From NCBI GenBank assembly GCA_027475525.1, contig JAMWFC010000049.1, forward strand, positions 1,055,297 to 1,119,296: DNA of 64,000 nt. The letters run 5' to 3'. This stretch comes from Macrolepiota albuminosa (lineage: Eukaryota; Basidiomycota; Agaricomycetes; Agaricales; Agaricaceae). Numbering within the stretch: position 1 is the stretch's first letter; each line of letters opens with the position of its first letter. The notes under the pieces are model-generated. The model saw only the letters and a program-made list of their open reading frames with translations, did not search any database and had not been told where the DNA came from. Shown piece after piece: positions 1 through 11,722 of this stretch. Made by a program: the position numbers and the translations under genes.

Positions 1-1
1 T

Positions 2-280
2 CTTGAAAAATATCAGTCATTGTCTCATACATACGTTGATGTGGCAAACTGGTCCACTGTTATTGCTACATTCACAGTCAGCATCTACAAGGGCCACTTT
101 GGAGACACAACTTCATTCAACATCCAAGACATTATTTTGCTTGCTGACCCTGAAGAAGCTGATTGTCGTGCTGCTACAGTATGTTTGCTGCTGATGTGGA
201 TTAAAGACGTGGTTGATCTGCCAATAGATGATGAATATGTTGAAATTGAAGAAGTAAAAGACAAAGCAGACTTTGTATAA
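2..280 (+). CDS. 3' end of an unidentified gene, cut by the window edge
   Basis: The frame is open from the first bases of the window to a TAA ending at 280. The first internal ATG is at 20, but the frame continues upstream of it, so this is probably the last exon or 3' part of a longer gene. The roughly 90 visible residues end in an acidic tail rich in Glu, Asp and Lys. A DPEEAD segment is followed by a short hydrophobic CLLLMWI stretch. I do not recognise the family and see no catalytic motif. It could be a host gene or the tail of a transposon-borne ORF. Confidence 0.4.
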   Translation, partial: LEKYQSLSHTYVDVANWSTVIATFTVSIYKGHFGDTTSFNIQDIILLADPEEADCRAATVCLLLMWIKDVVDLPIDDEYVEIEEVKDKADFV

Positions 281-926
281 TTGTCAAATGTATTCCATTC
301 TTTAGCATAGAGTCCTTTTTTAGTTGAACAATATGATTTTTTACTGCAACTAGCTATCCTAATACTTCAAATAAGACATAGAACAAACATTATCTAATGT
401 ATTTTTGACTTAGTCTAGAGTGAGACAAAGTCTCATTGCTGAGTCCCTTAGTGGCAAAAGGTCAAGCCAGTTGTCATGCCTGTCAATTCAAAGCAAAGGC
501 TTTTGCATCTCAGTCTCATTGACTAGTTCTTTACAGGGCAGCAGAGTGTGAATCCATCTTCCTAAGTGTGAACACCTTATAACACCTTAGTGACATCCGA
601 CTCAGAGGGGACTCTCCTAGCTAAAGGGGTGGAATAGTATATCACAAGTAGGATTCACATATAAAATAATATAAGTGTGGAGTTGTCAAAGAATCAGAAA
701 TCAGAATAGATTGCGGTACATATATGTCACGTAGGCAACCAGGTTGAGTAGTTGTCACAAGGGGGGGATGGAGTGGATGGATGGACGGATTAGAATAAAC
801 TATACAATTGAGGAACATGTTGTTAGAATCAGATCTGAAGATCAGGAATACCTCAATCATCTCAGTCATCTATACACTGATTAAGTTTGACAACCAATTA
901 TATAATCCTTCGTCTAGACAAACACT
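281..926. other. AT-rich intergenic stretch, no gene seen
   Basis: Only short random ORFs are present. A weak minus-strand frame at 642-869 shows no recognisable domain. No transposon terminus was identified. Confidence 0.4.
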
Positions 927-1187
927 CCATTTTTGAAATAGAAATAAAAATTAAATTCCCAACTAACCCCAACACATGATTATATAAGCATTTGTCTGGA
1001 CGACTGCTTGTATAATTCTTTGTCCATTTTTGAAATAGAAACAAAAACTAAATTCCCAACTAAACCCCACACATGATTATATAAGCATTTGTCTGGATGG
1101 CTGCTTATGTAATACTTTGTCCAGACAAACACTTATATAATCATGTGTGGAGTTTAGTTGGAAATTCAATTTCCATTTTAAAAATGG
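927..1187. repeat. Fold-back repeat: two direct copies plus one inverted copy of a ~75-bp unit
   Basis: A unit beginning CCATTTTTGAAATAGAAA and ending TTGTCTGGA occurs at about 927-1001 and again at about 1023-1097. Its reverse complement, with some mismatches, occupies about 1120-1187. The second and third copies form a long hairpin with a loop of about 22 bases. This resembles a small MITE-like or fold-back element, but I found no target-site duplication. Confidence 0.6.
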
Positions 1188-1360
1188 GGTGAGTTTTTTT
1201 TTTTTGGAGTAGCGTTTCAAGTGGCTTAATGGCCTATGTCCTTGGCAAGGCCCTCTTGCCTGCTGTGCTGCTCACCTGGGGTTCAAATCAGGTTCTTCTA
1301 CTAGAGAAGGGAGGTGATTTTAGTCTCTGCAAGGAAATGTTTTTATGCATGTATGTAGGG

Positions 1361-4300
1361 CTAACAGCTCGGGTTGGGGCCTGTTTCATCCAACGCGTCT
1401 TTCTGATATTGTCTACTAGTCGTTAAAACCCTGCCTTGTGAGCTGTTTTCTGGCTCTTCCAAACTCCTCAGGTCTATTATTCTTGTGCTGTCCCAGGTCT
1501 TCACTATTACATGTTGAAGGATGGTTTTCTTTCCTAGCCTTCTATCTGTCAGCTTGACATCCAGTTCAGCTCTATCTAGAAGAGTCTTATTCCATTTGTT
1601 AATTATTTCTAGTGGTGAATGTGGACTATCATCTTCATCTTTTTTTATTACTCTGTTAATTATAGTGTCCATATAAAATAGGTTGCTTCTAAGTTCAGTA
1701 ATTTGTGTACCCAGGTCAGACCTAGGGAGAGTCTTCTTTCAGCATCTGTAATCTTCATTGGAGGGCTGCCTAGTATGGTGGATAAATTCCGCTCTGGCCA
1801 TGTTTTCCTTGTTCTTCTTCTCCATATGTTTCTCGCTTCTTCTTATACAATCTCCTGACTAACACAGGAGCATTCGGTGATAATGTGATCCAGAGAGTCT
1901 ACTTTACTTTACCATCATAGCTGCATATCCTCCAGCTCTTCAGATCGAGCTTCATTGTTTGTTTGTCCCAGTATAATCCCACCTTATATGCATTGTGTTG
2001 ACATTTCCACAGGAAGACTCTCATTGTTCTGAAAAGATCTTCATCACATAGGCTGGGGTTTTCTTATTTACCATCATCACTGCCTCCTTTATTCCTTCAA
2101 TTGCTGTTATCGTTCTATCTAGGCCTTGGTAGAGTGTTGCATTTAAAAACCACTTCCTGGCATTTGCTTTTATTGAGACTATAATGTGAGCATATCTTTT
2201 GCTCGGTTAACATACGAGGCTGGGTGCATGCACCCAACTGAGTTTTCTAACTTCATGCAGTCACTACACTTGCAGTTGGAATTTAGGTAAGTATTTCACA
2301 TTTTATCTTTCCCTCTAATATCTAATATTTCTGTATCCCCAATTTGTGTTTGCTTTTGAGGCACTCCACTGCCTTTGCATAGTTTATTTTTCTGATGCTT
2401 GCTTGGGTCATCAGTAGCTACATGATACCGTAACCATATCGGCATTTTCCTCAGAATTTCCCTGTTGATGAAGGTAAGTCATCAGGTCTTACATTAAACT
2501 CAGCTGTCACTATAAATAAGCAAGCTATATTTGGGCTTGTATCCCCTCATACACAGTCACCTTTGTCTTCCACGATTGCAGGAACGGTGATACCTTAATC
2601 TGCTTGTCCACTATTTCTTCCAACTTCAGGGTGTTGTCAGCTGTGATTGCATCAGCCACCAAGGCCCATAGTGGTCTGTTTGTTTCAAATTTCAAGTAAG
2701 ATTTCAGCTATATAATATCTATTGCTTTATTTCTTGTTCTGATGTCAACTATCAAAGGGCTCGTACATTGTTTTCTCATTAGCTAAGGAGCTCCTTCCAG
2801 CCCACATAAACTTTACTGCTCTTCTTGCTTGTTGTCTTCCATCAATAGGAACATAGTCATATCATCAGCAAAAAGGTTCACAATTAACTTTTTGACATGG
2901 CCTGGGATATCATAACCTTTTAGGTGGGATTCTTTGAGGGAGGCTGCTAACAATTCACAATCCTTAGGTTCTGCATTGAGTCATTTATAAACTTGTTATT
3001 GAAGGACTTCTAGAATTGGTATGGAATCCCATCTGGTTCTGGTGCTGAGCTATTATTTGAAAGCTGTAGTGCTGTCAGCAGTTCCTTCATTTCAATTGTA
3101 CTGCTCAAGTCTTCTTTTCGTTGTTCCAATGTGCAAGCCTTGATTGTGCCCAGAATTTTTAGGGTCTTCTCCTCATGTTCTTGGTCTGTGATGTCTTTGT
3201 GCTTACTTTGGAGTTCGTTATGGTAATTTCTGGCTATTTTGGCCATCTTAATTGAGTTGCTCTTGTATGCCAGCAAAGATATGTTGGGGCTTTCTTTCTT
3301 GAATGATAAAAGCATATATTATGTCTCTGGATTGACCGCTTGTTTGTTGGATGTTGTGCAATACTTGCACATTGTTTCTCCTTCTAACCTGTTCTTAATC
3401 ACAATTTTCTTTCTTTTAGCCATGTGATATTTCCTCTCAAGAGATTCCAGTTTCTTTGTTATTTCCTTAACTGTCTCTGTTTTCTCTACATCATCAAGGT
3501 CTGGGTTATCTAGCTTCTGGTTCTTCGCAACTTGATTTTCTTTTTCTCCATGATATACTTTGGCACTAGGATCTTATCACTTTCTTTTGCATAGGTTAAT
3601 AGGTTTCTTTTCTATTTCATATATACAGTCTGAGGATTTGCTCCTGACAATCTGTTGTTGCTTAGAGTTCTAATTTTATCCAGTGCTATTCCATTCGGAC
3701 TCTACTACATATTTCCTGAATTTTCCATCATCACATATTATGTGGTTTTTCATAACCTATCTCCTTTTTTCCACAATTGGGGCCTCTGTGTGCGTTCTCG
3801 TGATGAGTGGATAGTCAGTTCCTGGGATACCAGTGGGCAAGATCAACCAGTCACACAATGATAAGTTGAGAGGGTTCGTCATGTAGATTTTGTCTATTCT
3901 TAACATGGACGATGTAGCATCTTTGATGAAGAAGAAGGCTCTCTTGGTTGGGAAAGCGTCTCTCCATGCATCCCTCAGGTATAGGATTTACTTGAAGTGG
4001 TCTAGAGCTTCAGTTGCTTCTCTCGTAGGAGATCTATCCTGGGCGTTCCCCATCATGTTGAGGTCTCTGGCCATGACATCTACCTTAACTCTTGGGTTAT
4101 CTGTAAAGAAGTTATTCAGTGTAAGCCAGAAGTTTCCATTATCTTGGCCATCACTTTCAGTGATGTTCGGTGCGTACACTGCAAAAAAATTGATTGATTC
4201 CTTTGTCTCGGGACAATCACCTTCAATCCCGCACCTCGGACTTTCAATAGATTTTTTTTCAACACTACTACTACTCCTCGTTTTCCAGATGGGTTCTCTG

Positions 4301-4430
4301 GGTCAGGGGAGTGGAAAATTTTCAATCTCTTACCAAAGAGCTGCTTCACCTCTTCCTTCCATCCATCCATCTGACAGGTGGGTCTCCTCGACCAATAGAA
4401 TTCCAATTTTTTTTTTGTCTTTTGGTACTT
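1361..4430 (-). pseudogene. Decayed LINE (non-LTR retrotransposon) ORF2
   Basis: Scattered minus-strand frames resemble ORF2 of the near-complete LINE at 52.8-60.8 kb, in the same order. Endonuclease pieces at 3988-4406 include MYAP and a degraded G/R-D-x-N-M motif. A linker and RT-start piece at 3010-3315 ends in a PDGIP motif like the LDGIPQ of the intact copy. A C-terminal piece lies at 1361-1672. The RT and RNase H core between them is riddled with stops and frameshifts. It is not a young copy of the same LINE, as similarity is visible only at protein level. The 5' end is undefined, and no poly-A tract or target duplication was recognised. Confidence 0.7.
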
Positions 4431-4439
4431 GATTTACAT

Positions 4440-7400
4440 GGTTCTATTTGTTTTCAGATCTAGGTGCTCTGGTTGTTCCAAAGCCCCTTCTTTCAAAAGA
4501 GCCTATATGCAAAGCTACATTGTTATGCTTGCAAGATGGCAATCTCGTGGTGTGGGTATTTGTTGACTTCTATGAAACTCGGCTGGAGCAGATAACTGGT
4601 CATTCTATTTGGCCTTCTGATTCAGGGGCTGCTATCAATGGTGAGGAGCTCTCTTAGTTATTATTCTTTACTGATGATTTCTCGTCTAAAATAGTTTTAC
4701 AGGGAGCAGGTGTTGATATTTACTTCATTTCTGATTGAGCCTTGGCCTTGTATTGTGCGCTGCTGGGCATTATCATCTTCTGTGCTATCACTGACACTGT
4801 TAGTTACACGGATGGTGAATAGTCCTCTGAACTCCAGGTCTCAGGAGCGTTTGAGTCTTTGTATGGAAGATAAGGAGACGAGGGTGTGTGCGGGACGTTG
4901 TGTTGTTCATTGGGTTCAGTTGGAATCCACCTCCATATTTCTCATTTCCGGTGACTAGGGCTGGAGTGGTGGCAAACTCTCTTAGCCCTTCAGAAACAAG
5001 AAGGTGCGAGCCATTGCAGATAATCTTACCTTGTTGTGTATATATTATTGTTGGTGTAGTTGATAAGACTTACGAAGTAGTCAACCGTGCTATCTTGAAG
5101 TGAAAGCATTTCCCAAACCTTCAGGGGGGACTTTGCATTGAGGTTATGGCAGTCTTGTGGGATTAGCTGCTTTTGACTCTTTGCTCAAGCAGGACTACTG
5201 CATGGCATCTTTCTCTATTTTTTTTGTAGACTGCTGTTTTTATCTTATGACTTGGTTTCATTACTACATGTAGCATGTAAATATATTTTGGTCATTTTCC
5301 TGTTCTTTGTATCATATACTACCAGAAAAACCCACTTGCTATGCATGGTAGCACTCTATGGATTCCTTATCATGAACAATGTTAACTTCCAACTAGTTCT
5401 GTTATCTTCAGAGTGTGATTTTCAAATAGAGTTTTGTAAGAAAATTCCAGACACAAAGCCATTGATCTTTTACACAATATATCAAGGTCTATACTACTGT
5501 AATATAGTCCAATAGTTCACAAAAGGAAAGAAGGAATTTAGTTGAACTTTGCATGCGATGTTGCCAACAATACCAGGAAAATGAGAAAAGCAGATTCAAT
5601 CAACTTGTTCTAGATTTAGTTATTACTAGAGATACTAACTAAACTTTCTGAGAGTTGTGCTAGTATAAGTATAAGAGATAGTGTATCCAGAATTTTGAGG
5701 TGTGAGGTGTTTGTTATGTTAAAATGTTTAATCTATTTTACCATGCTAGAGTGGAGATGGAATTGGCTGCTTGGTCAGTGTTATGATATGTGATAGAATT
5801 TTTGAAACTTACAACTTTTGAGACATGCTCAACATAACAACACATCCACCACTCCCTAACTCAGTGCAGGTGTGTCAAAACCATAGAAAACATATTGTAA
5901 TTGAACTTACTCAGCTGACAGCAAAAACTCAATCAGCAAGAAAAGTACAGTTCAACATTGGTGAGAATAAACACTGAGTGCAGGGAACAATATTCTTTGG
6001 CAAAAAAAAAAAAAAACAGTAAAAATAATCCAACTGATTTCAAATATTTATTTAAATATTTACAAGAAAAAATATTGTAACCAAATTTTTAATGGTACTT
6101 GATCTGATGCTATTGAATGCATTGCAGAGGGCTGTATTAGTTATTCCTGAGTCTAAGAACCAGAGTAAGCCTCCTGTGGCAATTTATTTGATTATTCTTT
6201 TAAGTTCAGTTAAAAATTTTTTTTATAATTTTAACAAACAAAATTCTGAAATTAATTGAATTATGTTTACTGTGTTTTTACAAATTTTCTATTATTTTGA
6301 CAAAAACATATAAATAAAATTTTGAAATCAATTGGATTACAGTGCAGTAACCTTTCTTGAGACACCAACATATAACAAGTGAATTAAGAACTAAATTTTC
6401 AAGAATATAAATAAACTTTGAACTATGCAGACATATGGGTAGGTTACTTAGGAAGATATCTATGCATTTATATCAATATCTGAAGGATGTTAAGTAGTTA
6501 TAAAAAGGTGAATACCACTGCTGGCACCAGATTGTGTTTCCATTGGAAAAATTAGAAAAGAAAGCTGTCATGCAATTTCCAATATGCCAATTTTCAAAAG
6601 AAAAAGGCACTTTCCTTTGTTAAATGACTTTTTTTGTGGGAAATTAATACATTAGAAATAGCATATCAGCTTTCTTTTACACTTTTTTCACTGAAAACAC
6701 TTTCCAGTATCAGCAGTGTACAGTGGGGGTCTGAAATGAATGTCACAAGTAGTATTAAGTTGCGTCAATGATGTGTCACACTTGAGAAGTACTCACCACT
6801 GTCATCATTATAGAGGTTCAAATCTTGCTCTGATTGTCTATGTATATGCATCAAATGTACATATTCGCATACACCTTCAAGGCTATATATATGACAGAAT
6901 CAAGATAATTAGATTAAGAAAAGTACAAGGTTGAAAAAAATAAAGTTGATTTGATATCAAATTTAGTAAAATCAGTACGTCTTTATCTATATTCATTGCA
7001 ATACTCATACAATGCCCCTCAAACTTTGATATCATTTAATTAGTATGTATTTGCAGTTCTGTACTTACAATATTTAGATAATCTGTGAAGAACTCCAGTC
7101 GCTAGATGAATTGTCCCAAAGAAGATTACTATGCTGTATTTTTAGATTGTTTAAATTTGATGATGCTTGATTATCCATGATTGTGTTTAGTGCAAGTGTT
7201 TCATAATATTTGGTCTTGTATATCACACATCTCTCTTTCTTTGACTCCTATCATTAATGTACTATATGATCATCTCTATCATAACATTTGCTCACACATC
7301 TTCCATTATCAATTAACACTTATCAGTTCTTTTATATTTGCAGTATTTTGAGCCTCTATGCCTGCATCTCAATGTTATTCACGCATACTTAATAAAACAT

Positions 7401-7480
7401 TTCCATCCTACTCATAGTTCACTGATACACTACTTGTAATGGAAGATCTTCCTTTGCGATATGAAGAAGATACGTTGGTA
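4440..7480. other. AT-rich region without a supportable gene
   Basis: About 3 kb of AT-rich sequence with homopolymer A/T runs (for example around 6001-6015) and only short ORFs. A minus-strand stretch at about 4850-5100 reads as a moderately long peptide, but I could not assign it. Part of 4440-4700 may be the degraded 5' end of the LINE relic to its left. Confidence 0.4.
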
Positions 7481-7937
7481 CATGTATGTTGTACTGACAG
7501 TTTCCGGTCCCTTCACAAGTTCCTCTAGGAAGAGATTGACATTGCAAACCAAGCCTATATGAAACATGCTGATTGAACAATGCCTGGGAGATGCTTTCTC
7601 CAGGCGCAGAATTCACAGACAGCAGCAGTGGGTGTAACCCCTGCCTCTGGACTTACTAGAGATTCAACTCTTGCATATATTTCCTGTCTCCTCCTGTTAT
7701 TTCTCCTTTCTTACCCTTTCTAATATTTTTAAGTGCTGGGAGTTGTCCTCTTCATGACTGAGCCTGGCACAGTCTCCTAGCTTACAGTTTGTCTTTTTTA
7801 TACTAACTAATCAACTTCTGAGTCCCAAGTAGGCGAGTGTATATATTTTGCTACATTACATTATGTCACAGCACTGGAATGTCACTATGATACCAAGAAG
7901 AAAAAAGAAAGAGACATGTGCAAAAAGGAATGGCTAA

Positions 7938-9715
7938 CTAGTGGGGGGCCCCAGGACCTACTGGCCAACTCCAGAGCCTCTCCCCTCCTGACTCCTCCAG
8001 AACATGCTTCTGCAATGCCTCCTCCAGCAGCTGGTCCCAAGAGGGAAGTGGCTTGCCTTTGTCCAAGACCCTCTTAAACCAGGTCCCTGGTGCAGGAACA
8101 TTCCTCTGCTGGTGCGCAACCACTACCCTCCTCAACAAGTGCATGCCCTGCTCCACCCTGGGGGGCATCAACTTGGGCTGCTGCCCCTCCTCCAGAGATG
8201 CAAGCGCTGCAGCTGCCCCATCCAGGAGCAGTTGATGCTCCCAGGCCCAACCTGAAAACATCAGTACCAGCACACACAGAAAAGCGAGAACACTCACTGA
8301 GAGTGGCCATCCAAGCCACCACCACATCTTGCAAACTAGGGGGAGCTGGCTCCCAATGACCAAACTCCTGCTCCAACCAGGCCCGTAATGTGTCCTGCTC
8401 TGCCTCCAGCTCCTCCTGGGCAACTATAGCCACCTCCTGCTCCCAAGTCAGAGTTTCCTGGTCCTTCTTTATCCACCTCCAGACCACTGCCTCCTTGCTG
8501 CATGCCAGGGATGCCCGGATCCCCTTGAGAAGCCCTGCCATGACCTGATGCTGGTCAGCAAGCTCTCTTCTCTCCCTCTCTGCCTGCTCCAGGCACTCTT
8601 GCAGGCACTCTGAATCCATGCCCAGGAGCCTCCCTGACAAGGAGAAAAAGACTATGGGAGACAGCCAGGGGGGAGAGGATGGAGAACTCAGGGCAGGCTG
8701 TGCCCTTTTAGATGGTGCTGAGGAGGAGCTAGGTAATGCCTGCCTCTTCTCCTTGTCTGGGCCCCCCAACCTCCCTGGCTGCCCCAGCCTGCATCACTCG
8801 GTGCATGACTAGTACTACCAGGCAACTGCAACTGCCCACTTGGATGGCATCCCCACCCCCTCAGAATCCCCTGATGTGGCCAGGGCCCCACTAGTGACCC
8901 CTCCAACCCTCCCCCCAACTCCATGACCCAGCTCCTCTCCTCTATCTATATCCTCCAGATTACCCACTTGAGTGGCCATCCTTGTTCCCATGACATGCAA
9001 TGCCCTCTCCACAAAGCCAATATGGAGCATCGCTCATGGTTCAAGCGACATGCCTTGCATCCCAACAAATCCCTCTGAGATGAGGGGCTTGGGTGCTCAA
9101 AAAGGCAAGGCACCACCTGGTGGGCAGTGTACATACTGGGGCCATTGTCAGCAGTAATCCTGAAGTACGACAACACTTACTGGTCTATTGCTCACACACC
9201 ACTCATGCATGGGCAGGCCCCAGGGTCTCTCCAGGGCATGCTCAAACACAGCCTGAGTCACACCCACTAGCAAGACATGCAAGTTCTCAGGGACCAGCGA
9301 GATGGTCCCAGGCACCATCCTGGAACTGACAAAATTGACGGGCAGCAAGCCAAGGATGGGGAGACAAGTGGAGGCAAGGTTGTACTGTCATCTGAGTGAT
9401 GGAAGGCACAGAACAACTTGAAACTGCCTCAGGGGTGGGCTTGGGAGCAGGCACTAGGAAACTGCTTGGGCCTGCCTTGGGGACAGACTCTGGGAGTTGA
9501 CTGGGACCTGCCACCAGGGCAGGGGTATTGCATTGCTCTAAAAAAGGGAAGTCAGTCATGCCAAGCAAACACACATGAGTATACTTATGCTGCTGGGCAA
9601 GCACTGCTATACACTTGCAATCAAGCAGTACTTGGCATCCTGAGCTCCCATGCAACAAGGGGAGCTACTTCATTAGTAGGCAGGGGTGTGAAAAATGCAT
9701 CGGTGTACATGACAT
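7938..9715 (-). pseudogene. Decayed copy of the antisense Zn-cluster-like gene
   Basis: Homologous along its length to the spliced antisense gene at 19798-21554. The start context (ATG near 9715), the first-exon EVAPL segment and the ALERPxGLPxHxWCV segment are recognisable. So are the second half of the cysteine cluster (KACRLNHERC) and the C-terminal LDGAAAAL and RNVPAPG segments. Two introns keep GT...AG ends at equivalent positions: one beginning GTAAGT near 9180, and one beginning GTGAGT near 8300 and ending in CAG near 8260. Frameshifts break the first exon and the first cysteine cluster, so it is non-functional. Because the exon-intron layout is shared with the younger copy, the gene was in the family before the two copies separated. 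Confidence 0.75.
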
Positions 9716-9838
9716 GGTTGGATTTGATGGTAAAATCTTTTTGCGATGTGTCAGGAGACTCTAGCTCATGCTTGGACCCCTGGGCCAAGCCACTGGTAAT
9801 GCACGCCTCAGAGGGTCTTGGCACTGAGGGGGGAGTGA

Positions 9839-10217
9839 TGTCATGACCCCTCTCACCTGGGACCACCAGGACACCCCCAGAACCCCATCCAGGACTTCTC
9901 CACCAACTCCATGACACAACCCCCACCATCACAACTGCTGACACTGCCATCACATGCATCTGACCCCGCCATCACACTGCACTTTCTGACAGCCCCACAT
10001 TAGGGACCCTGGGACCATCCGCTAGCATGACAATCAATCATTGGATCACATCAATCACCCCGGCTATCACACATCACACATCAGAGCCATCCCTCCATGC
10101 CAATTGATCATGTTGGAGCACAGTCTGGAGTTCCAGACACCCGAGTATACATAGATCAAGTCCACCTCATAAGGGCACTGCTTTCCCAGAAAGCCCCTAA
10201 CTCAGTGGAACCTGACA
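9839..10217 (+). repeat. Shortened, decayed 3' LTR of the chromovirus relic
   Basis: It starts TGTCATGACCCC (cf. TGTCACGACCCC in the intact LTR) after a GAGGGGGGAGTGA purine tract and ends in CCTGACA. It is about 379 bp against 738 bp, because the middle, including the TATA region, is deleted. CpG sites are mostly converted to TpG or CpA. Confidence 0.8.
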
Positions 10218-10520
10218 CATACATATGAATGAGTGCAGGAGGTTCCTCTGCCACACAAAGCAAGGTCAATGATATTCCCACCCTCACTTGCATGCCAGGC
10301 TCTGCTTATTTAGTCAGGGAAGCAATTTCAATTATTGTTCAGTTGCCATAGATCTGTGCCCTTTGTAATGTGCAGAAAGTCAGTAAATAGATGGTGTGCC
10401 ATCATGTTGCTGGATGCTTGCTCACTAGTGGAAACTGTGGCATTCAAATCCCCAAACAATTACCAGGATGATTTAGTCCATTGTACCACATCCATTAGAC
10501 AAGGCCAGAAGTCACAAGAA
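10218..10520. other. Unassigned spacer
   Basis: Sequence between the relic LTR and the endonuclease relic. No element terminus or coding region was recognised. Confidence 0.3.
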
Positions 10521-10523
10521 AGC

Positions 10524-10907
10524 TCATCTATGTAGACTCAGGTTGCAAGGAGCATAAACCACAAAGACACAGTGATTCAGCAATAGCAAGTTCATACATG
10601 GTATCACTACATCAACTGCAACAACGTGACCCTGGAAGGTCTGATCTGACAAATTAATGCAGGAGATCACTTGTGCGTCTTTACATATACCCAAAACAAT
10701 ACCCCATTTGCCCCAATGAGAAGAACATAGAACCCCATTTTCCTCAAAGATCTCATAGTCAGTGACCAGCAATTTAAAGCCTGAGTTTGGCCTGGTCTTT
10801 GTTTCTGAGATGGCAAAGAAGTGGGGCACCAACTTAGTGATCAAAGGACCAATTAAGGCTAATTTAATTGGGCTGGGCACAAATAGTGATTTGAGACTGG
10901 GCTGCAA
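10524..10907 (-). pseudogene. Endonuclease-domain remnant of another retroelement
   Basis: A 127-residue minus-strand frame has the N-terminal pattern of an exonuclease-endonuclease-phosphatase domain. ISETKT corresponds to the catalytic-Glu strand, followed by a WGxxGI-like strand and then VFVVYAP. This order is typical of LINE-type endonucleases. It is not clearly the same family as the LINE at 52.8-60.8 kb. Neither the rest of the domain nor an RT is present nearby. Confidence 0.45.
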
Positions 10908-11031
10908 CAGGTTAAGCTGCTGAGCTTTGAATCAAGAAGGATAGCAGGGTAACAAATAGGATGATATAGGTAGATACAGAGTATGCAGAAATAAGAGAGG
11001 GTTGGGAGGGCTGTGCTGACTAGGGTAGAAG

Positions 11032-11130
11032 TGTAAGGGCAATCTCTGGAGGCTGTGGCTCAGTCACACAGCTGGCAGAAAGAGATCCAAAGTGTATTAG
11101 AGTGTATACTGACAATATCATAATAACTAC
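11032..11130 (-). repeat. Family-Y LTR relic, first part (split by a later insertion)
   Basis: Reverse complement of the 3' end of LTR-Y (compare 25480-25577). It starts at the TGTAAGGGC terminus and runs to 11130, where LTR-X begins. The LTR resumes at 22861, so this element was present before X and the chromovirus arrived. Confidence 0.8.
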
Positions 11131-11282
11131 TGTAGTACTTGGTTGCAAGTAGTACTGATAGTTCTGGGGCTTTCTTGAAGTCTTAGAAAGTGACCTCTAA
11201 TCCACACTGGTGCTTGATGATAAAAACTTGATGTATTGGGTGCTTCACAGAATATCAAATATCCTGATGGGCAGAAGAAGGT

Positions 11283-11525
11283 TCTCAATAAACTCCAGCC
11301 TAAGCAGTTCACTCCCTGGGAACCACCGAGCCTTTGTCTACCAATAGACTTCCAATGAGAGGTGTTCAATAAACTCTAGCCTAAGTGATTCACTCCCTGG
11401 GAACCACCGAGCCTTTGCCTATCAATTGCCTTCCAATAAGAGGTGCTCAATAAACTCTAGCCTAAGTGATTCACTCCCTGGGAACCACCGAGCCTTTGCC
11501 TATCAATTGCCTGTTTATTCTCTAC
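11283..11525. repeat. 81-bp minisatellite inside LTR-X, three copies
   Basis: The motif CACTCCCTGGGAACCACCGA starts at 11310, 11391 and 11472, giving an 81-bp period. The opposite-strand LTR-X copy at 34.2-34.4 kb has only two such units, so copy number varies between insertions. Confidence 0.85.
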
Positions 11526-11717
11526 TCTACTTGGACTATTTATACTAATTTCCCAGTGCACAGACCACCAGATCATATGACTTTTTACTCTTGACCTCCC
11601 AGCATTCCTGACCTAATTTGTTGTTCCATTTTCCATTTTGGTGATGCATGTTTCAGTGCCACCAGTTCCACCATTCAATGCATGTTTCAGTGCCACCATT
11701 CCATTCATCTCTTCCTT

Positions 11718-11722
11718 CCTCC
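11718..11722 (+). repeat. Target-site duplication CCTCC, left copy
   Basis: Matches the five bases after the right LTR (22420-22424) exactly. This is the expected 5-bp signature of Ty3/gypsy integration. Confidence 0.9.

Larger units (their letters stand above)
7490..10217 (+). mobile_element. Old relic of the same chromovirus family as 11723-22419 (3' half only)
   Basis: This segment aligns by eye, in order, with the 3' part of the intact element. A scrap of the pol C-terminus (about 7490-7610, cf. 18975-19050) jumps across a deletion to the pol end and 3' UTR (about 7605-7700, cf. 19510-19610). The antisense gene follows (7938-9715), then the polypurine tract, then a shortened 3' LTR (9839-10217). 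Where the intact copy has CpG, the relic nearly always has TpG or CpA, as expected for repeat-induced or methylation-driven C-to-T decay. gag, most of pol and the 5' LTR are missing. Confidence 0.85.
11131..11722 (+). repeat. Solo LTR of family X, 5' part (split by the chromovirus)
   Basis: It begins TGTAGTACTTGG, like the other copy of this LTR (33650-34518, opposite strand). It is interrupted at 11722/11723 by the chromovirus and continues at 22425-22860, ending in GTATCA. A 4-bp CTAC occurs on both outer sides (11127-11130 and 22861-22864), a plausible target duplication. No internal X sequence is present, so it is a solo LTR. Confidence 0.85.
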
